The notes under the pieces: model-generated
Databases searched by the model: none
Told to the model about the DNA's origin: nothing
Seen by the model: only the letters and a program-made list of their open reading frames with translations
Shown: positions 28,937-38,084 of the stretch, in pieces
Layout of the letters: every line of letters starts with the position of its first letter
How positions within the stretch are numbered: position 1 is the first letter of the stretch
Assembly: GCF_008364795.1 (NCBI RefSeq)
Contig: NZ_VTTM01000001.1
Coordinates: 1,116,001 to 1,180,000, forward strand
Direction: 5' to 3'
Length of the DNA stretch: 64,000 nt
Source: Azospirillum oryzae
GTDB taxonomy: Bacteria > Pseudomonadota > Alphaproteobacteria > Azospirillales > Azospirillaceae
Program-made: the position numbers and the translations under genes

Positions 28937-29242
28937 GGATCGCCTCCTTGCACAGAGGTTTACATGGACCCCCTGCCCTTGCGGGCCGGAGGTCCGGCGA
29001 ACCTGTCCCAGAAGTTCAAGCCGTTCCTGATCCGGTGGTCCCGCCTTGACGGGGTCCGGAATGGTCAACGGGTTCAACTCCTGTCTGCGCCGGTGAATTT
29101 TAAGCCCTCACCTTCCGGAGAAGGGGCGGACACCTGCGGTCTCGGACAGGGGTGGGTGGGCGGTCCGCCGGGGCAGGCCCCCTTGGATCATCCACCCGGT
29201 CGCCGCTGGCACCCGAAGGTGCCGGCGGCGAAAGACGGGTGA
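28937..29242 (-). promoter_or_regulatory. rplJ leader (L10 autoregulatory region by position)
   Basis: 306 bases without a gene between rplA and rplJ. In most bacteria this mRNA leader binds the L10-L12 complex. Several GC hairpins can be drawn; a TAAAAT box on the minus strand near 29100 might be a -10, but no convincing -35 was found. The assignment rests on position and family knowledge. Confidence 0.5.
29200..29231 (-). other. 14-bp hairpin with UUCG tetraloop after rplA
   Basis: TCGCCGCTGGCACC (29200-29213) pairs with 29218-29231, with two non-canonical positions. On the minus-strand RNA the loop is C(UUCG)G, an exceptionally stable tetraloop. No U run follows, so it may be a 3' boundary or processing element of the rplKA part of the transcript. 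Confidence 0.5.
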
Positions 29243-29956
29243 TTACGCCGCGGCGCCGGCCGCAGCCGACACGCTGGTGAGGTCGAGCTTCAGGCCCGGG
29301 CCCATCGTCGACGAGAGCGAGACCTTCAGCAGGTACTGGCCCTTGGCGCCGGTCGGCTTGGCACGGGTGATGGCATCGACGAAGGCGCGGATGTTCTGGA
29401 CCAGCGCCTCTTCCGAGAAGCTGACCTTGCCGACGCCGGCGTGGACGATACCGGTCTTCTCCGCACGGAACTCCACAGCGCCGGCCTTGGCGGCCTTCAC
29501 GGCGCCGGCGACGTCGGGGGTCACGGTGCCCAGCTTCGGGTTCGGCATCAGGCCGCGCGGGCCGAGGACCTTACCGAGCTTGCCGACCACGCCCATCATG
29601 TCGGGCGAGGCGATGCAGCGGTCGAAGTTGATGTTGCCGGCCAGGATCTGTTCGGCGAGATCGTCGCCGCCGACCACGTCGGCGCCGGCGGCCAGGGCCT
29701 CATCGACCTTGGCGCCACGGGCGAACACCGCCACGCGGACGGTCTTGCCGGTGCCGTTCGGCAGGTTCACGACGCCGCGGACCATCTGGTCGGCGTGGCG
29801 CGGATCGATGCCGAGGTTCATCGCGATTTCGATGGTCTCGTCGAACTTGGCCTTGGCAGCACCCTTCACCAGGGTGACGGCCTCTTCCAGCGAGTAGAAG
29901 TTGTCGCGGTTGACGGTCTTGTAGGCGTCGGTCAGACGCTTGCCCAGCTTCGCCAT
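29243..29956 (-). CDS. rplA: 50S ribosomal protein L1
   Basis: 237 residues. It forms the mobile L1 stalk at the E site and represses the L11 operon in E. coli. Signature: [18 protein letters not shown]. Four bases follow rplK, so they are coupled. Confidence 0.98.
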   Translation of the reverse strand: MAKLGKRLTDAYKTVNRDNFYSLEEAVTLVKGAAKAKFDETIEIAMNLGIDPRHADQMVRGVVNLPNGTGKTVRVAVFARGAKVDEALAAGADVVGGDDLAEQILAGNINFDRCIASPDMMGVVGKLGKVLGPRGLMPNPKLGTVTPDVAGAVKAAKAGAVEFRAEKTGIVHAGVGKVSFSEEALVQNIRAFVDAITRAKPTGAKGQYLLKVSLSSTMGPGLKLDLTSVSAAAGAAA

Positions 29957-29960
29957 AGGA

Positions 29961-30395
29961 TCAGCCCTCCACCACTTCGAGGCCCATCGAGCGGGCGGAG
30001 CCGGCGACCATGGTCGCTGCGGCTTCGACGTCGTGCGCGTTCAGGTCGACCATCTTCTTCTGGGCGATCTCGCGGATCTGCGAGGTCGTGACCTGGCCGA
30101 CGAAACCGCCCTTGCCGGGGGTCGTCGAACCCTTGTCCTTGCCCGAAGCCTTCTTGAGGAAGTAGCTGACCGGCGGGGTCTTGGTCACGAAGGTGAAGGT
30201 GCGGTCGCCATAGGCGGTGATGACCACGGGAATCGGCATGCCGACTTCCAGGTCCGCCGTCTTGGCGTTGAACGCCTTGCAGAACTCCATGATGTTCAGG
30301 CCGCGCTGACCGAGCGCCGGGCCGATGGGCGGCGACGGGTTGGCCTTGCCGGCCGGAACCTGCAGCTTGATGTAACCGACGATTTTCTTCGCCAT
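29961..30395 (-). CDS. rplK: 50S ribosomal protein L11
   Basis: 144 residues. It begins [20 protein letters not shown] and has [20 protein letters not shown], the binding site for thiostrepton-like drugs and for RelA activation. Start preceded by an AGGAGG site. Confidence 0.98.
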   Translation of the reverse strand: MAKKIVGYIKLQVPAGKANPSPPIGPALGQRGLNIMEFCKAFNAKTADLEVGMPIPVVITAYGDRTFTFVTKTPPVSYFLKKASGKDKGSTTPGKGGFVGQVTTSQIREIAQKKMVDLNAHDVEAAATMVAGSARSMGLEVVEG

Positions 30396-30425
30396 CTCAC
30401 AACCTCCTGGGACGACACCTCACGC

Positions 30426-30476
30426 CTACGACCGGATGGTCCGGCGCGGCGTCGCGGGGTTTTGCGGTTCGGCCAT
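30426..30476 (-). CDS. Possible 16-residue leader peptide upstream of rplK
   Basis: ATG at 30476 is preceded by GGGAGG with a 6-base gap and reads MAEPQNPATPRRTIRS before a TAG. It lies in the 160-base nusG-rplK gap, 30 bases before rplK. There is no homology support; it may be chance or a translated leader that tunes rplK expression. Confidence 0.3.
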   Translation of the reverse strand: MAEPQNPATPRRTIRS

Positions 30477-30555
30477 GGCGAGCCTCCCGCAACAGAATGG
30501 AGCCACCGATGCAAGCACCGGCAGCTCCGACACGAAAAACTGTGGAACCTTGCGC

Positions 30556-31086
30556 TTAGATCTTTTCGACCTGCGTGTATTCCAGCTCGACCGGCGTGGA
30601 GCGGCCGAAGATCGACACCGCCACCTTGAGGCGGGATTTCTCTTCGTCGACTTCCTCGACGACACCATTGAACGAGGTGAAGGGACCGTCGCTCACTCGC
30701 ACCTGCTCGCCCACCTCGAAGGTGATCGAGGGCTTGGGGCGCTCAAAGCCTTCCTGCACCTGATGGATGATCCGCTCGGCCTCGCGCTGGGAAATCGGCT
30801 GCGGCTTGCCGCCACCGCCCAGGAAATCCGTGACCTTCGGCGTGTTCTTCACCAGCGACCAGGATTCGTCGGTCAGGTCCATCTTGACGAGGACATAGCC
30901 GGGGAAGAACTTGCGTTCCGTGTTGATCTTGGAACCCCGGCGCACTTCGACCACTTCTTCGGTCGGGACCAGGATTTCCTCGAACTTGTCTTCCAGACCC
31001 TTCTGAGCCGCCTTTTCGCGGATGGCCTGGGCGACCTTCTTTTCGAAACCCGAATAGACGTGAACAACGTACCAGCGCGCAGCCAT
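30556..31086 (-). CDS. nusG: Transcription termination/antitermination factor NusG
   Basis: 176 residues. The N-terminal NGN domain starts MAARWYVVHVYSGFEKKVAQ, and the C-terminal KOW domain has GEQVRVSDGPFTSFNGVVEE. It links RNA polymerase to Rho or to S10 on the leading ribosome. Three bases follow secE. Confidence 0.98.
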   Translation of the reverse strand: MAARWYVVHVYSGFEKKVAQAIREKAAQKGLEDKFEEILVPTEEVVEVRRGSKINTERKFFPGYVLVKMDLTDESWSLVKNTPKVTDFLGGGGKPQPISQREAERIIHQVQEGFERPKPSITFEVGEQVRVSDGPFTSFNGVVEEVDEEKSRLKVAVSIFGRSTPVELEYTQVEKI

Positions 31087-31089
31087 GTC

Positions 31090-31287
31090 TTAGCCTCCCA
31101 GCCCAAGGATCAAGCGAACGGCAACCGCCAGCACCTGATCGACGACGAGGAAGAACAGGGCGGCGAGCACGACCATGACGAACACCATGGCGGTCGTGAT
31201 GCCGGTTTCCTTGCGGGTCGGCCAGGTGACCCTGGCTACCTCGCGGCGGACCTCGCGCGCGAATTCTGCGGGATTGACTTTAGCCAT
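31090..31287 (-). CDS. secE: Protein translocase subunit SecE
   Basis: 65 residues, the short single-span form. The amphipathic helix with REVRREVARVTWPTRKE precedes one membrane segment. It clamps SecY in the SecYEG channel. Order tRNA-Trp, secE, nusG is classical. Confidence 0.97.
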   Translation of the reverse strand: MAKVNPAEFAREVRREVARVTWPTRKETGITTAMVFVMVVLAALFFLVVDQVLAVAVRLILGLGG

Positions 31288-31358
31288 CGTGCGAACCGTG
31301 CGAGCTCCGGAGCGACTGTGAGGGCGCCGCTTTTACCCTAACCGTTATTGGGACGGGA

Positions 31359-31434
31359 TGGCAGGAGTGGAGGGGCTCGAACCCCCAACCCCCGGTTTTG
31401 GAGACCGGTGCTCTACCAATTGAGCTACACTCCT
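31359..31434 (-). tRNA. tRNA-Trp (anticodon CCA)
   Basis: 76 bases with encoded CCA. Acceptor arms AGGAGTG and CACTCCT pair fully; discriminator G; the anticodon CCA lies at 31401-31399 in a CTCCAAA loop with a CCGGT/ACCGG stem; the T arm has GGTTCGAGCC. Upstream of secE. Confidence 0.97.
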
Positions 31435-31471
31435 ATCTCCGTCCGGCCACACCTTTCGGCGTGGGACGCCG

Positions 31472-31501
31472 CTTAAAGCATTCTTTCGGCGGCGGTGTCA
31501 A
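31472..31501 (-). promoter_or_regulatory. Candidate promoter of tRNA-Trp-secE-nusG
   Basis: On the minus strand: a perfect TTGACA (31501-31496), an 18-base spacer, then TTTAAG (31477-31472). Predicted start near 31465, about 30 bases before the tRNA. Confidence 0.65.
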
Positions 31502-31582
31502 GGCCTTTCGACCCGACTTTCGGAATAACTTTTTAGAACGGCTTTCCGGAAGCCCAACCGTACTCTGAAGCCAGACAAGATT

Positions 31583-31610
31583 CCCCCGCCGGGCCGGAGC
31601 CCGGCGGGGG
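31583..31610 (-). terminator. 12-bp hairpin after tufB
   Basis: CCCCCGCCGGGC (31583-31594) is the exact complement of 31599-31610, with a CGGA loop, beginning 16 bases after the tufB stop. On the minus strand only GAATCTTGT follows, so the U run is poor. Confidence 0.65.
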
Positions 31611-31626
31611 AGGCAGGCTTATAGCA

Positions 31627-32817
<1,191 letters not shown>

Positions 32818-32897
32818 CGCTTTGGTCTTTCGTTCCCGACGTTCCGGACGCACACAATGGCCCGGCCGAGATCCGTTTTCCGTGGCGCACGCGGGAT

Positions 32898-32971
32898 TGG
32901 AGCGGGTGAGGGGAATCGAACCCCCGTCGTAAGCTTGGAAGGCTTCTGCTCTACCATTGAGCTACACCCGC
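32898..32971 (-). tRNA. tRNA-Gly (anticodon TCC)
   Basis: 74 bases with encoded CCA. Acceptor GCGGGTG pairs with CACCCGC, discriminator T, anticodon TCC at 32939-32937, T-loop GGTTCGATTC. Lies 80 bases before tufB. Confidence 0.97.
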
Positions 32972-33036
32972 CTGAGCCATCCCGCCGGCGCGACCGTCCG
33001 GGGCAAACGCGATCACGGACAAGCCGTGGAAAGTAG

Positions 33037-33122
33037 TGGTGGAAGGGGCTGGATTCGAACCAGCGTACGCTAACGCGGGCAGATTTACAGTCTGCTGCCT
33101 TTAACCACTCGGCCACCCTTCC
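33037..33122 (-). tRNA. tRNA-Tyr (anticodon GTA)
   Basis: 86 bases with encoded CCA and the long variable arm of type II tRNAs (CCCGCGTTAGCGTACG region). Acceptor GGAAGGG pairs with CCCTTCC, discriminator A, anticodon GTA at 33088-33086. First gene of the tRNA-tufB unit. Confidence 0.97.
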
Positions 33123-33157
33123 AGTCCGCGGCCTGGCAGTGCCCGCCGCGGAGTTCG

Positions 33158-33187
33158 GCAATATGCGAATTTTTCAGACCTTGTCAA
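33158..33187 (-). promoter_or_regulatory. Strong candidate promoter of tRNA-Tyr-tRNA-Gly-tufB
   Basis: On the minus strand: perfect TTGACA (33187-33182) followed by an A/T-rich spacer and TATTGC (33163-33158, spacer 18) or CATATT (33165-33160, spacer 16). Predicted start is roughly 30 bases before the tRNA. Confidence 0.75.
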
Positions 33188-33214
33188 CACGGGTTAAGCG
33201 GTTCACACCAGAAA

Positions 33215-33240
33215 AAATTCGGCCGCAGCCCGCTGCGGCC
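33215..33240 (-). terminator. Orphan intrinsic terminator upstream of the tRNA-Tyr promoter
   Basis: On the minus strand GGCCGCAG and CTGCGGCC pair around CGGG, followed by GAA and TTTTTT (33217-33212 area). No minus-strand gene ends here. It may stop antisense transcription coming from rlmB before it enters the translation cluster. Confidence 0.7.
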
Positions 33241-33263
33241 CCCTCCCCTTCTTCGTGGGTATC

Positions 33264-34190
33264 ATGACGCGCTCCAGACATCCCGGCTCCGGCCCCGCTT
33301 CCAGCCGCTCTTCCGACCGCAATTCCGACCGAAACGCCGAGCGTTCGGGCGCCAAGGCGCAGCACGGGTCATCGCCGCGGCAGGACCAGGCGGACGACTC
33401 CGGTCGGGCCGGCCGGCGGCCGGCGAAGGGTGGGCGTCCTCCTGCCGCGCGGGGCGTCCTTCTCTATGGCCTGCATCCGGTCGCCGCTGCCTGGACGAAC
33501 CCGGAGCGGCGCATCCATCGGCTGTTGGCGACCGACTCGGGCCGGGCGGCGCTGGAGCCGGCCTTCGCGGCGGCGCGCGCGTTGGGGCTGCAGCGGCCGG
33601 AGGCCTCGCCGGTGGACCGCATGGAGCTTGAGCGGATGCTGCCGCCGGGCGCCGTCCACCAGGGCGTTGTCGTCGACGCCTCTCCCCTGCCCGAGCTGGG
33701 CATCGAGGATTTGTGCAACGAGTTGGAGTCCGAGAAATCGGTGGTCATCGTCGCCCTCGACCAGGTGACGGATCCGCATAATGTCGGCGCCATCCTGCGG
33801 TCGGCCGCCGCCTTCGGCGCCCGTGCCGTGGTGGTGACCGAACGCCATGCGCCGGAAACCACGGGTGTGCTGGCGAAGAGTGCTTCGGGCGCGCTGGAGG
33901 CGGTGCCGCTGATTCGCGTCACCAACCTCGCCCGCGCGCTGACCGACCTGCAGCAGAACGGCTTCTGGTCGGTCGGGCTGGCCGAATCGGGGCAATCGAC
34001 TCTCGCGAAGCTGGATCTGACGGGCAAGACGGTCCTTGTGATGGGGGCGGAGGGCAGCGGGCTGCGGCGGCTGACCATGGAGCGCTGCGACGCCATCGCC
34101 CGCCTTCCGACCGGCGGTCCGGTGGGCAGTCTCAACGTTTCCAATGCCGCCGCGGTGGCTCTGTACGAGGTCGCCCGTCTGCGCGAGTGA
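33264..34190 (+). CDS. rlmB: TrmH-family 23S rRNA (guanosine-2'-O-)-methyltransferase RlmB
   Basis: 308 residues from the ATG at 33264 (a GTG at 33255 is also possible). A basic, Arg/Ser/Gly-rich N-terminal tail of ~60 residues precedes a substrate-binding domain (about 65-135) and the SpoU knot domain. Knot motifs: DQVTDPHNVGAILRSAAAFG, LVMGAEGSGLRRL and GSLNVSNAAAVALYE, which bind S-adenosylmethionine. By family it methylates G2251 of 23S rRNA in the P loop. Divergent from tRNA-Tyr. Confidence 0.9.
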   Translation: MTRSRHPGSGPASSRSSDRNSDRNAERSGAKAQHGSSPRQDQADDSGRAGRRPAKGGRPPAARGVLLYGLHPVAAAWTNPERRIHRLLATDSGRAALEPAFAAARALGLQRPEASPVDRMELERMLPPGAVHQGVVVDASPLPELGIEDLCNELESEKSVVIVALDQVTDPHNVGAILRSAAAFGARAVVVTERHAPETTGVLAKSASGALEAVPLIRVTNLARALTDLQQNGFWSVGLAESGQSTLAKLDLTGKTVLVMGAEGSGLRRLTMERCDAIARLPTGGPVGSLNVSNAAAVALYEVARLRE

Positions 34191-34220
34191 CCGCGATGTG
34201 GATCCGGCGCGGCCAAGTGC

Positions 34221-34249
34221 TTGTTTGCACGGAAAAGGGACGCTAAGGT
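34221..34249 (+). promoter_or_regulatory. Possible promoter of tRNA-Thr
   Basis: CTTGTTT -35-like box (34221-34226 core), 17-base spacer, TAAGGT (34244-34249), ending 25 bases before the tRNA. Weak match to alphaproteobacterial CTTGAC-N17-CTATAT promoters. Confidence 0.4.
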
Positions 34250-34273
34250 GTGCCTCCGCCAAGCGACGGGCGC

Positions 34274-34349
34274 GCCGGATTAGCTCAGCTGGTAGAGCAG
34301 CTGATTTGTAATCAGAAGGTCACGGGTTCGATTCCTGTATCCGGCACCA
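34274..34349 (+). tRNA. tRNA-Thr (anticodon TGT)
   Basis: 76 bases with encoded CCA. Acceptor GCCGGAT pairs with ATCCGGC, discriminator A, anticodon TGT at 34307-34309, T-loop GGTTCGATTC. In E. coli thrU, tyrU, glyT and thrT precede tufB; here the Thr gene has moved to the other side of rlmB and onto the opposite strand. Confidence 0.97.
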
Positions 34350-34495
34350 CCGCGCACTGGGGATGTTCCGGCTCGGCGCCGCGGTTCCGGCAGAGCGGCA
34401 TTCGCTCAAGGCCATGGCCGCTCCGATGCCGCACTGATGACGGTATTGTCACTTCGGAACCCTTGGACGGCAGCACGGTTGGAGGAGGCATTGGG

Positions 34496-34795
34496 ATGCC
34501 CCCTGACACCAGCTTGTGCGAAAGACCGGCCATGACCAAGCCCCAGCGCCCCGAGTCGGGCGGTGATATGCCCACCACTCCCAGCGCGGAGGCCCATCGG
34601 ATGCGCGCGGACATCGACCGCGGGCTGACCGGCGACAAGGTTCCGGCCACCGATCCCGCTGCGGCTCCGCTCGGCACCGACGACGAGGCGGCCGGCACCA
34701 CGCCGCCGCACGGCCCGTCGCGCGATCCCATCGTTCCCAAAGACCAGCGCATCCCGCCTGGCCAGAAGAAGGGCGGCGATACGCTCGACACCTGA
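34496..34795 (+). CDS. Small hydrophilic hypothetical protein
   Basis: 99 residues. The ATG at 34496 follows a very strong GGAGGAGG site with a 7-base gap, so this start is preferred to the in-frame ATG at 34532. The protein is rich in Pro, Asp, Thr and Gly, with no membrane segment and probably disordered; a single motif-like stretch DIDRGLTGDKVPATDPAAAP is notable. It is followed by a clear terminator. No family recognised. Confidence 0.65.
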   Translation: MPPDTSLCERPAMTKPQRPESGGDMPTTPSAEAHRMRADIDRGLTGDKVPATDPAAAPLGTDDEAAGTTPPHGPSRDPIVPKDQRIPPGQKKGGDTLDT

Positions 34796-34824
34796 CCGCC
34801 TGATTGCGGGAGGTTCAGAAGGGC

Positions 34825-34860
34825 AAAAAGCCCGGCCGGGAATCCCGGTCGGGCTTTTTT
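34825..34860. terminator. Bidirectional intrinsic terminator
   Basis: AGCCCGGCCGGG (34829-34840) pairs with CCCGGTCGGGCT (34844-34855), flanked by A5 and T6. It serves the small plus-strand gene and the convergent polysaccharide export gene. Confidence 0.9.
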
Positions 34861-34900
34861 GCTGTCAGGCATCCCGCCATCGACCGTCGGAAGCCCAGGC

Positions 34901-35482
34901 TCAGAAATAGCGCTCCGGCACGCGGACAACATCGTCCGGCATCACCGAGGTGGTGATCGGAGCCTTGCGGATTTCCTTCTTGGGATCGGCGCCGCGGGTG
35001 ATGAGAACGTAATCCTCCTTGGCGCGGTAGGTGTAGCCGCCGGCCATCGCCACGGCCGACAGGGCGGTCATGCCGTTGACATACTGGTACTGGCCGGGGT
35101 TGCGCACCTCGCCCAGGATGAAGAAGGGCCGGTGGTTCAGCACCTCGACGCTGACCTTCGGGTCCTTCACATAGCCGGCGGATAGACGGGTGGTGATTTC
35201 CTTTTCAAGGTCGCGGGTGCTGCGGTCCTTGGCCGAGACCTCGCCGATCAGCGGCATGGCGACCTTGCCGGTGCCGTCCACGCGGAACTCGCCGGACAGC
35301 TGTTCCTCACCGAACACGATGACGCGCAAGGCGTCGCCCGGGCCGAGATGGTATTCGCCGATCTGACCGGCGCCGGCGGTCTCCATCGGCGCGTCGTTGC
35401 CGGCACAGCCGACCATGGCAACGGCGAGCGCGGCCAACCCGATCCCCTGGCCCAGCGCACGGAACACATGACGTCGATTCAT
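34901..35482 (-). CDS. Polysaccharide export outer-membrane lipoprotein (OPX/Wza family)
   Basis: 193 residues. A lipoprotein signal with lipobox MVGC at residues 23-26 is followed by the polysaccharide-export domain (YHLGPGDALRVIVFGEEQLSG, about residues 43-125) and one SLBB-type domain (about 128-190, with GEVRNPGQYQYVNGMTALSA). Short OPX proteins of this kind form the outer-membrane part of Wzx/Wzy-type exopolysaccharide secretion. No Wzc kinase, polymerase or glycosyltransferase gene is adjacent; the outer-membrane barrel gene upstream is probably a partner. Confidence 0.9.
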   Translation of the reverse strand: MNRRHVFRALGQGIGLAALAVAMVGCAGNDAPMETAGAGQIGEYHLGPGDALRVIVFGEEQLSGEFRVDGTGKVAMPLIGEVSAKDRSTRDLEKEITTRLSAGYVKDPKVSVEVLNHRPFFILGEVRNPGQYQYVNGMTALSAVAMAGGYTYRAKEDYVLITRGADPKKEIRKAPITTSVMPDDVVRVPERYF

Positions 35483-35743
35483 CCCTAAACCCTTTCCCTG
35501 GCTGGTGGATGCCTGCCGCAGCGCCGGTCCGGTCCTGATCGCCGGTCCCCGGTTGGCCCGGATGGATGGAACGGCTCCTTGGAACCGCCCATCCGCCGAC
35601 CGCCTTGCAGCGGCGCCCTTTGGTCACGCACCTGAATTCGGGTGGAGACTAGCAACTCGCAAGCGCTTGGGAAAAAGTGGAGAGGAATTACCGCCTTCGG
35701 ATCCCCCCAATACATCGCCACCGGCCATAAAAGCAGGCATAAG
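35483..35743. other. Gene-free spacer between the export lipoprotein and barrel genes
   Basis: With the terminator at 35744-35773 this makes a 374-base gap. No convincing promoter for the export gene was found; the frames here look non-coding. Confidence 0.4.
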
Positions 35744-35773
35744 AAAAGGGCGCCCGTCATAGGACGGACGCCC
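35744..35773 (-). terminator. Intrinsic terminator of the outer-membrane barrel gene
   Basis: On the minus strand GGGCGTCCGTC pairs with GACGGGCGCCC (one wobble), followed by TTTTCTT. It lies about 85 bases after the barrel gene stop. Confidence 0.8.
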
Positions 35774-35856
35774 TGCCCTGTTCAGAAAAACCTTTAGGAC
35801 CTTTGGCCGAAACCTTCCCGGACGGACGATCCGGATTCGGCGGATTACAGCCTGGA

Positions 35857-37125
35857 TTACATCTGGGCGCCGAGTCGCAGGTAGATCAGGTTGTCGCTGT
35901 ACTCGGCCGCACTCAGGTTGGAGTTGCGCTTTTCATAGGTGTAGCCGCTGGTCAGATACAGGTAGCGGTTCATCTGATAGGTGCCGCCGATGCTGGCCGT
36001 ATAGACCTTGTCGTTGCGGTCGTTTCCGTTGAAGTCGTCCTGGCGGTACTGCAGCCGGGCGTTCAGCACCAGCGAGCGCAGCAGCTCGTGATCGACGCCC
36101 AAGGCGAACAGGGTGCGGGTGTAGCTGGAGGCGGTGCCGAAGCCCGGGCTTGACGAGGTCTCGCGCACCTGGCGGCTGGCGGTGGCGCTGATGCCGGTCA
36201 GCTGGGTGACCGCCCAGTTCAGGCGCCCGCCGAAGGACAGGCCGCTGAAATCTTCAAGCCGCGAGTCCTTGTAGTTGCGGACGAGATAGCCGGCGAACAG
36301 CTCGCCGGTGACCAGGCCGGTCAGTTCGCTGGCAACGCCGCCCACCACTTCATACCCGTCCGAATCGCGGTCGAGGCCGAAGGCGTCGCGGTCGTTCTTG
36401 TGGCGGGTCCAGGAATAGGTGCCCTGGACGAAGGCCTCATAGCCCTCGATGAATTCGTAGCCGACGCGGCCGACCGTCGCATATTCCCAGCGGTCGCGGT
36501 CGCCCTGGCGGGCGACGCCGCCGCCGATCAGGTCGACGTCGTCATAGGAGATGTACTGGGCCGACCCCGACACGCGGGCGCGCAGGCGGTTGAAGCGCTG
36601 GGAATAGCCGGCCTCGCCGCCGCTGGTGAAATACTTCACCGGCTCGGCATAGCCCTGCAGGCTGTTGATGTCGCCACGGCCCTCGTGGTTGCGGCGGTGG
36701 AACAGCCGGCCGTCCAGCGCACCGCCCTTGTTCACGTCGAAGCGCCCGTCGGCCTGCGCGGCATAGTCCGTGTAGTTCTCGCCGGCATGGTCGCTGTAGC
36801 GGCCGGTATCGGCGGAGGCGGAGAAGTTCAGCGCATGGGCCGCGAAGTCGGACTTGATGTCGAGCCGCGGACGGACGGTCCAGATGACGTCGTCCTCGTG
36901 GTTGTCGCGGGTGGCGTAGACGTTGGTCTCATAGGTGGCGCCGGCTTCCACCCGCGGCAGGAACAGGAAGGAGCCGGCGCGGACGCCAAGCTGCTCCAGC
37001 TCCGGCCGGCGGCGCTCCAGCACGGTTTCGCCACGCTGCAGGTCGTCCTGGGCGGCGGCGGGAAGCGACGTCAGCCCGGTCGAGGCGAGAGCGAGGGCGA
37101 GGAGGGAAAGGGTGCTGGTCTTCAT
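35857..37125 (-). CDS. Outer-membrane beta-barrel protein (Bbp2-type, exopolysaccharide associated)
   Basis: 422 residues. A signal peptide ends near residue 25 (LTSLPAAAQ). The rest alternates polar and hydrophobic residues in many predicted strands, with repeated YS/GY turn motifs such as GGEAGYSQRFNRLRARVSG, and ends with a strand YLRLGAQM. The last residue is Met rather than the common Phe. Barrels of this family often neighbour OPX export genes, as here; the likely role is in exopolysaccharide passage or attachment. Confidence 0.8.
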   Translation of the reverse strand: MKTSTLSLLALALASTGLTSLPAAAQDDLQRGETVLERRRPELEQLGVRAGSFLFLPRVEAGATYETNVYATRDNHEDDVIWTVRPRLDIKSDFAAHALNFSASADTGRYSDHAGENYTDYAAQADGRFDVNKGGALDGRLFHRRNHEGRGDINSLQGYAEPVKYFTSGGEAGYSQRFNRLRARVSGSAQYISYDDVDLIGGGVARQGDRDRWEYATVGRVGYEFIEGYEAFVQGTYSWTRHKNDRDAFGLDRDSDGYEVVGGVASELTGLVTGELFAGYLVRNYKDSRLEDFSGLSFGGRLNWAVTQLTGISATASRQVRETSSSPGFGTASSYTRTLFALGVDHELLRSLVLNARLQYRQDDFNGNDRNDKVYTASIGGTYQMNRYLYLTSGYTYEKRNSNLSAAEYSDNLIYLRLGAQM

Positions 37126-37542
37126 GGAGTCACCGCGCTTGGCTGGGTTCGGTCGGCTCTGGGTTCGGTCGGCTCATCGGGCCGGGGGCCGGCCCCTTGG
37201 TGGGATTCGTCCAGGCGCCGCCTTCCGGCGGAAACCGATGCGGACGCATCCTCGGCAAAGACACAACAAACCGTGCTCCTTCCGCAACAGTGAAGCCCGG
37301 CCGCCGCCGCTTTTGCCGGGTCCTGTGGTGTGGCCGCAACAAAAGGTCGGCAATGAGACAAGCCCGGCGGTGGCAATGATTCGCTTGATTCCAGTCTCTT
37401 TTTCAAATGGTCGTAAGATGAAGGTCATAGCCACCGGTCGGCAGAACTGGCGATGCTCCCCCGCCCCTGCCCCACCCCTACTTGGAACCGTCCGCCCCGC
37501 ACCGGGTTGTTCATAACGATTCCTGACCAGGAAAGGTGCCGT
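37126..37542. other. Divergent intergenic region, nothing firm
   Basis: 417 bases between the barrel gene and a small plus-strand gene. I see no convincing promoter, tRNA or repeat. A TAAGAT box near 37416 on the plus strand has no good -35. Confidence 0.35.
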
Positions 37543-37716
37543 ATGACACGCCGACTCGACATGCCGCCGCCTCCGCCCTCGACCAACCGCCCGCCCGACT
37601 CCACCACCCCGCCCTACACGCCGGGCGGGGTGACGCCCCCCGATGGCGAGGGTCCAGCCAGTCCTGCCGAGAAGACCGCCCCGCCCGACAGCTATCCGCC
37701 CAAGCGGAAACCCTGA
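37543..37716 (+). CDS. Small proline-rich hypothetical protein
   Basis: 57 residues starting MTRRLDMPPPPPSTNRPP; one third Pro, with a basic PPKRKP end, so disordered. An AGGAAAGG site lies 8 bases before the ATG and a T-rich terminator follows at 37808-37850, which favours a real gene. Function unknown. Confidence 0.5.
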   Translation: MTRRLDMPPPPPSTNRPPDSTTPPYTPGGVTPPDGEGPASPAEKTAPPDSYPPKRKP

Positions 37717-37807
37717 CGAAGAACAGGCGGTGAGAAGCGGCGTCCGCCGAAGCGACTCTTGGCGACGGCATCATGAATCAGCGATCGGTTTCACCCGAAT
37801 TGCGGCA

Positions 37808-37850
37808 GAAGCGGCGCTTGCCTTGTTTTCGAACTTGCGCCGCTTCTTTT
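37808..37850 (+). terminator. Intrinsic terminator downstream of the proline-rich gene
   Basis: GAAGCGGCGC (37808-37817) pairs with GCGCCGCTTC (37837-37846), followed by TTTT. The rest of the 368-base gap to the MarR gene shows nothing firm. Confidence 0.75.
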
Positions 37851-38084
37851 GTTGCGCTGCCGGTGACGTTTACATTCCTGTGGCTCTATGACGCATCTGC
37901 GAAGGTTGCACTGCTGCCATTGTGTTTTCTACCCTTTCCATGAGGAACGCATAATGGATGCATCGGGTGGCGACAGGCGGTAAACGCCGGGCCACCGCTG
38001 CCCACGCAGCCGGGAGCGGCGGTCCGTGCCCGCCCCAGCCTTCGCCCCGGACCGAAGGCGGGCGCGAACCACGGGCCCGTTGCC

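Noticed and set aside
37350..37400. A possible sigma54 box near GTGGCAATGATTCGCTTGA
   Set aside because: Only nine bases lie between GG and GC where ten are required.
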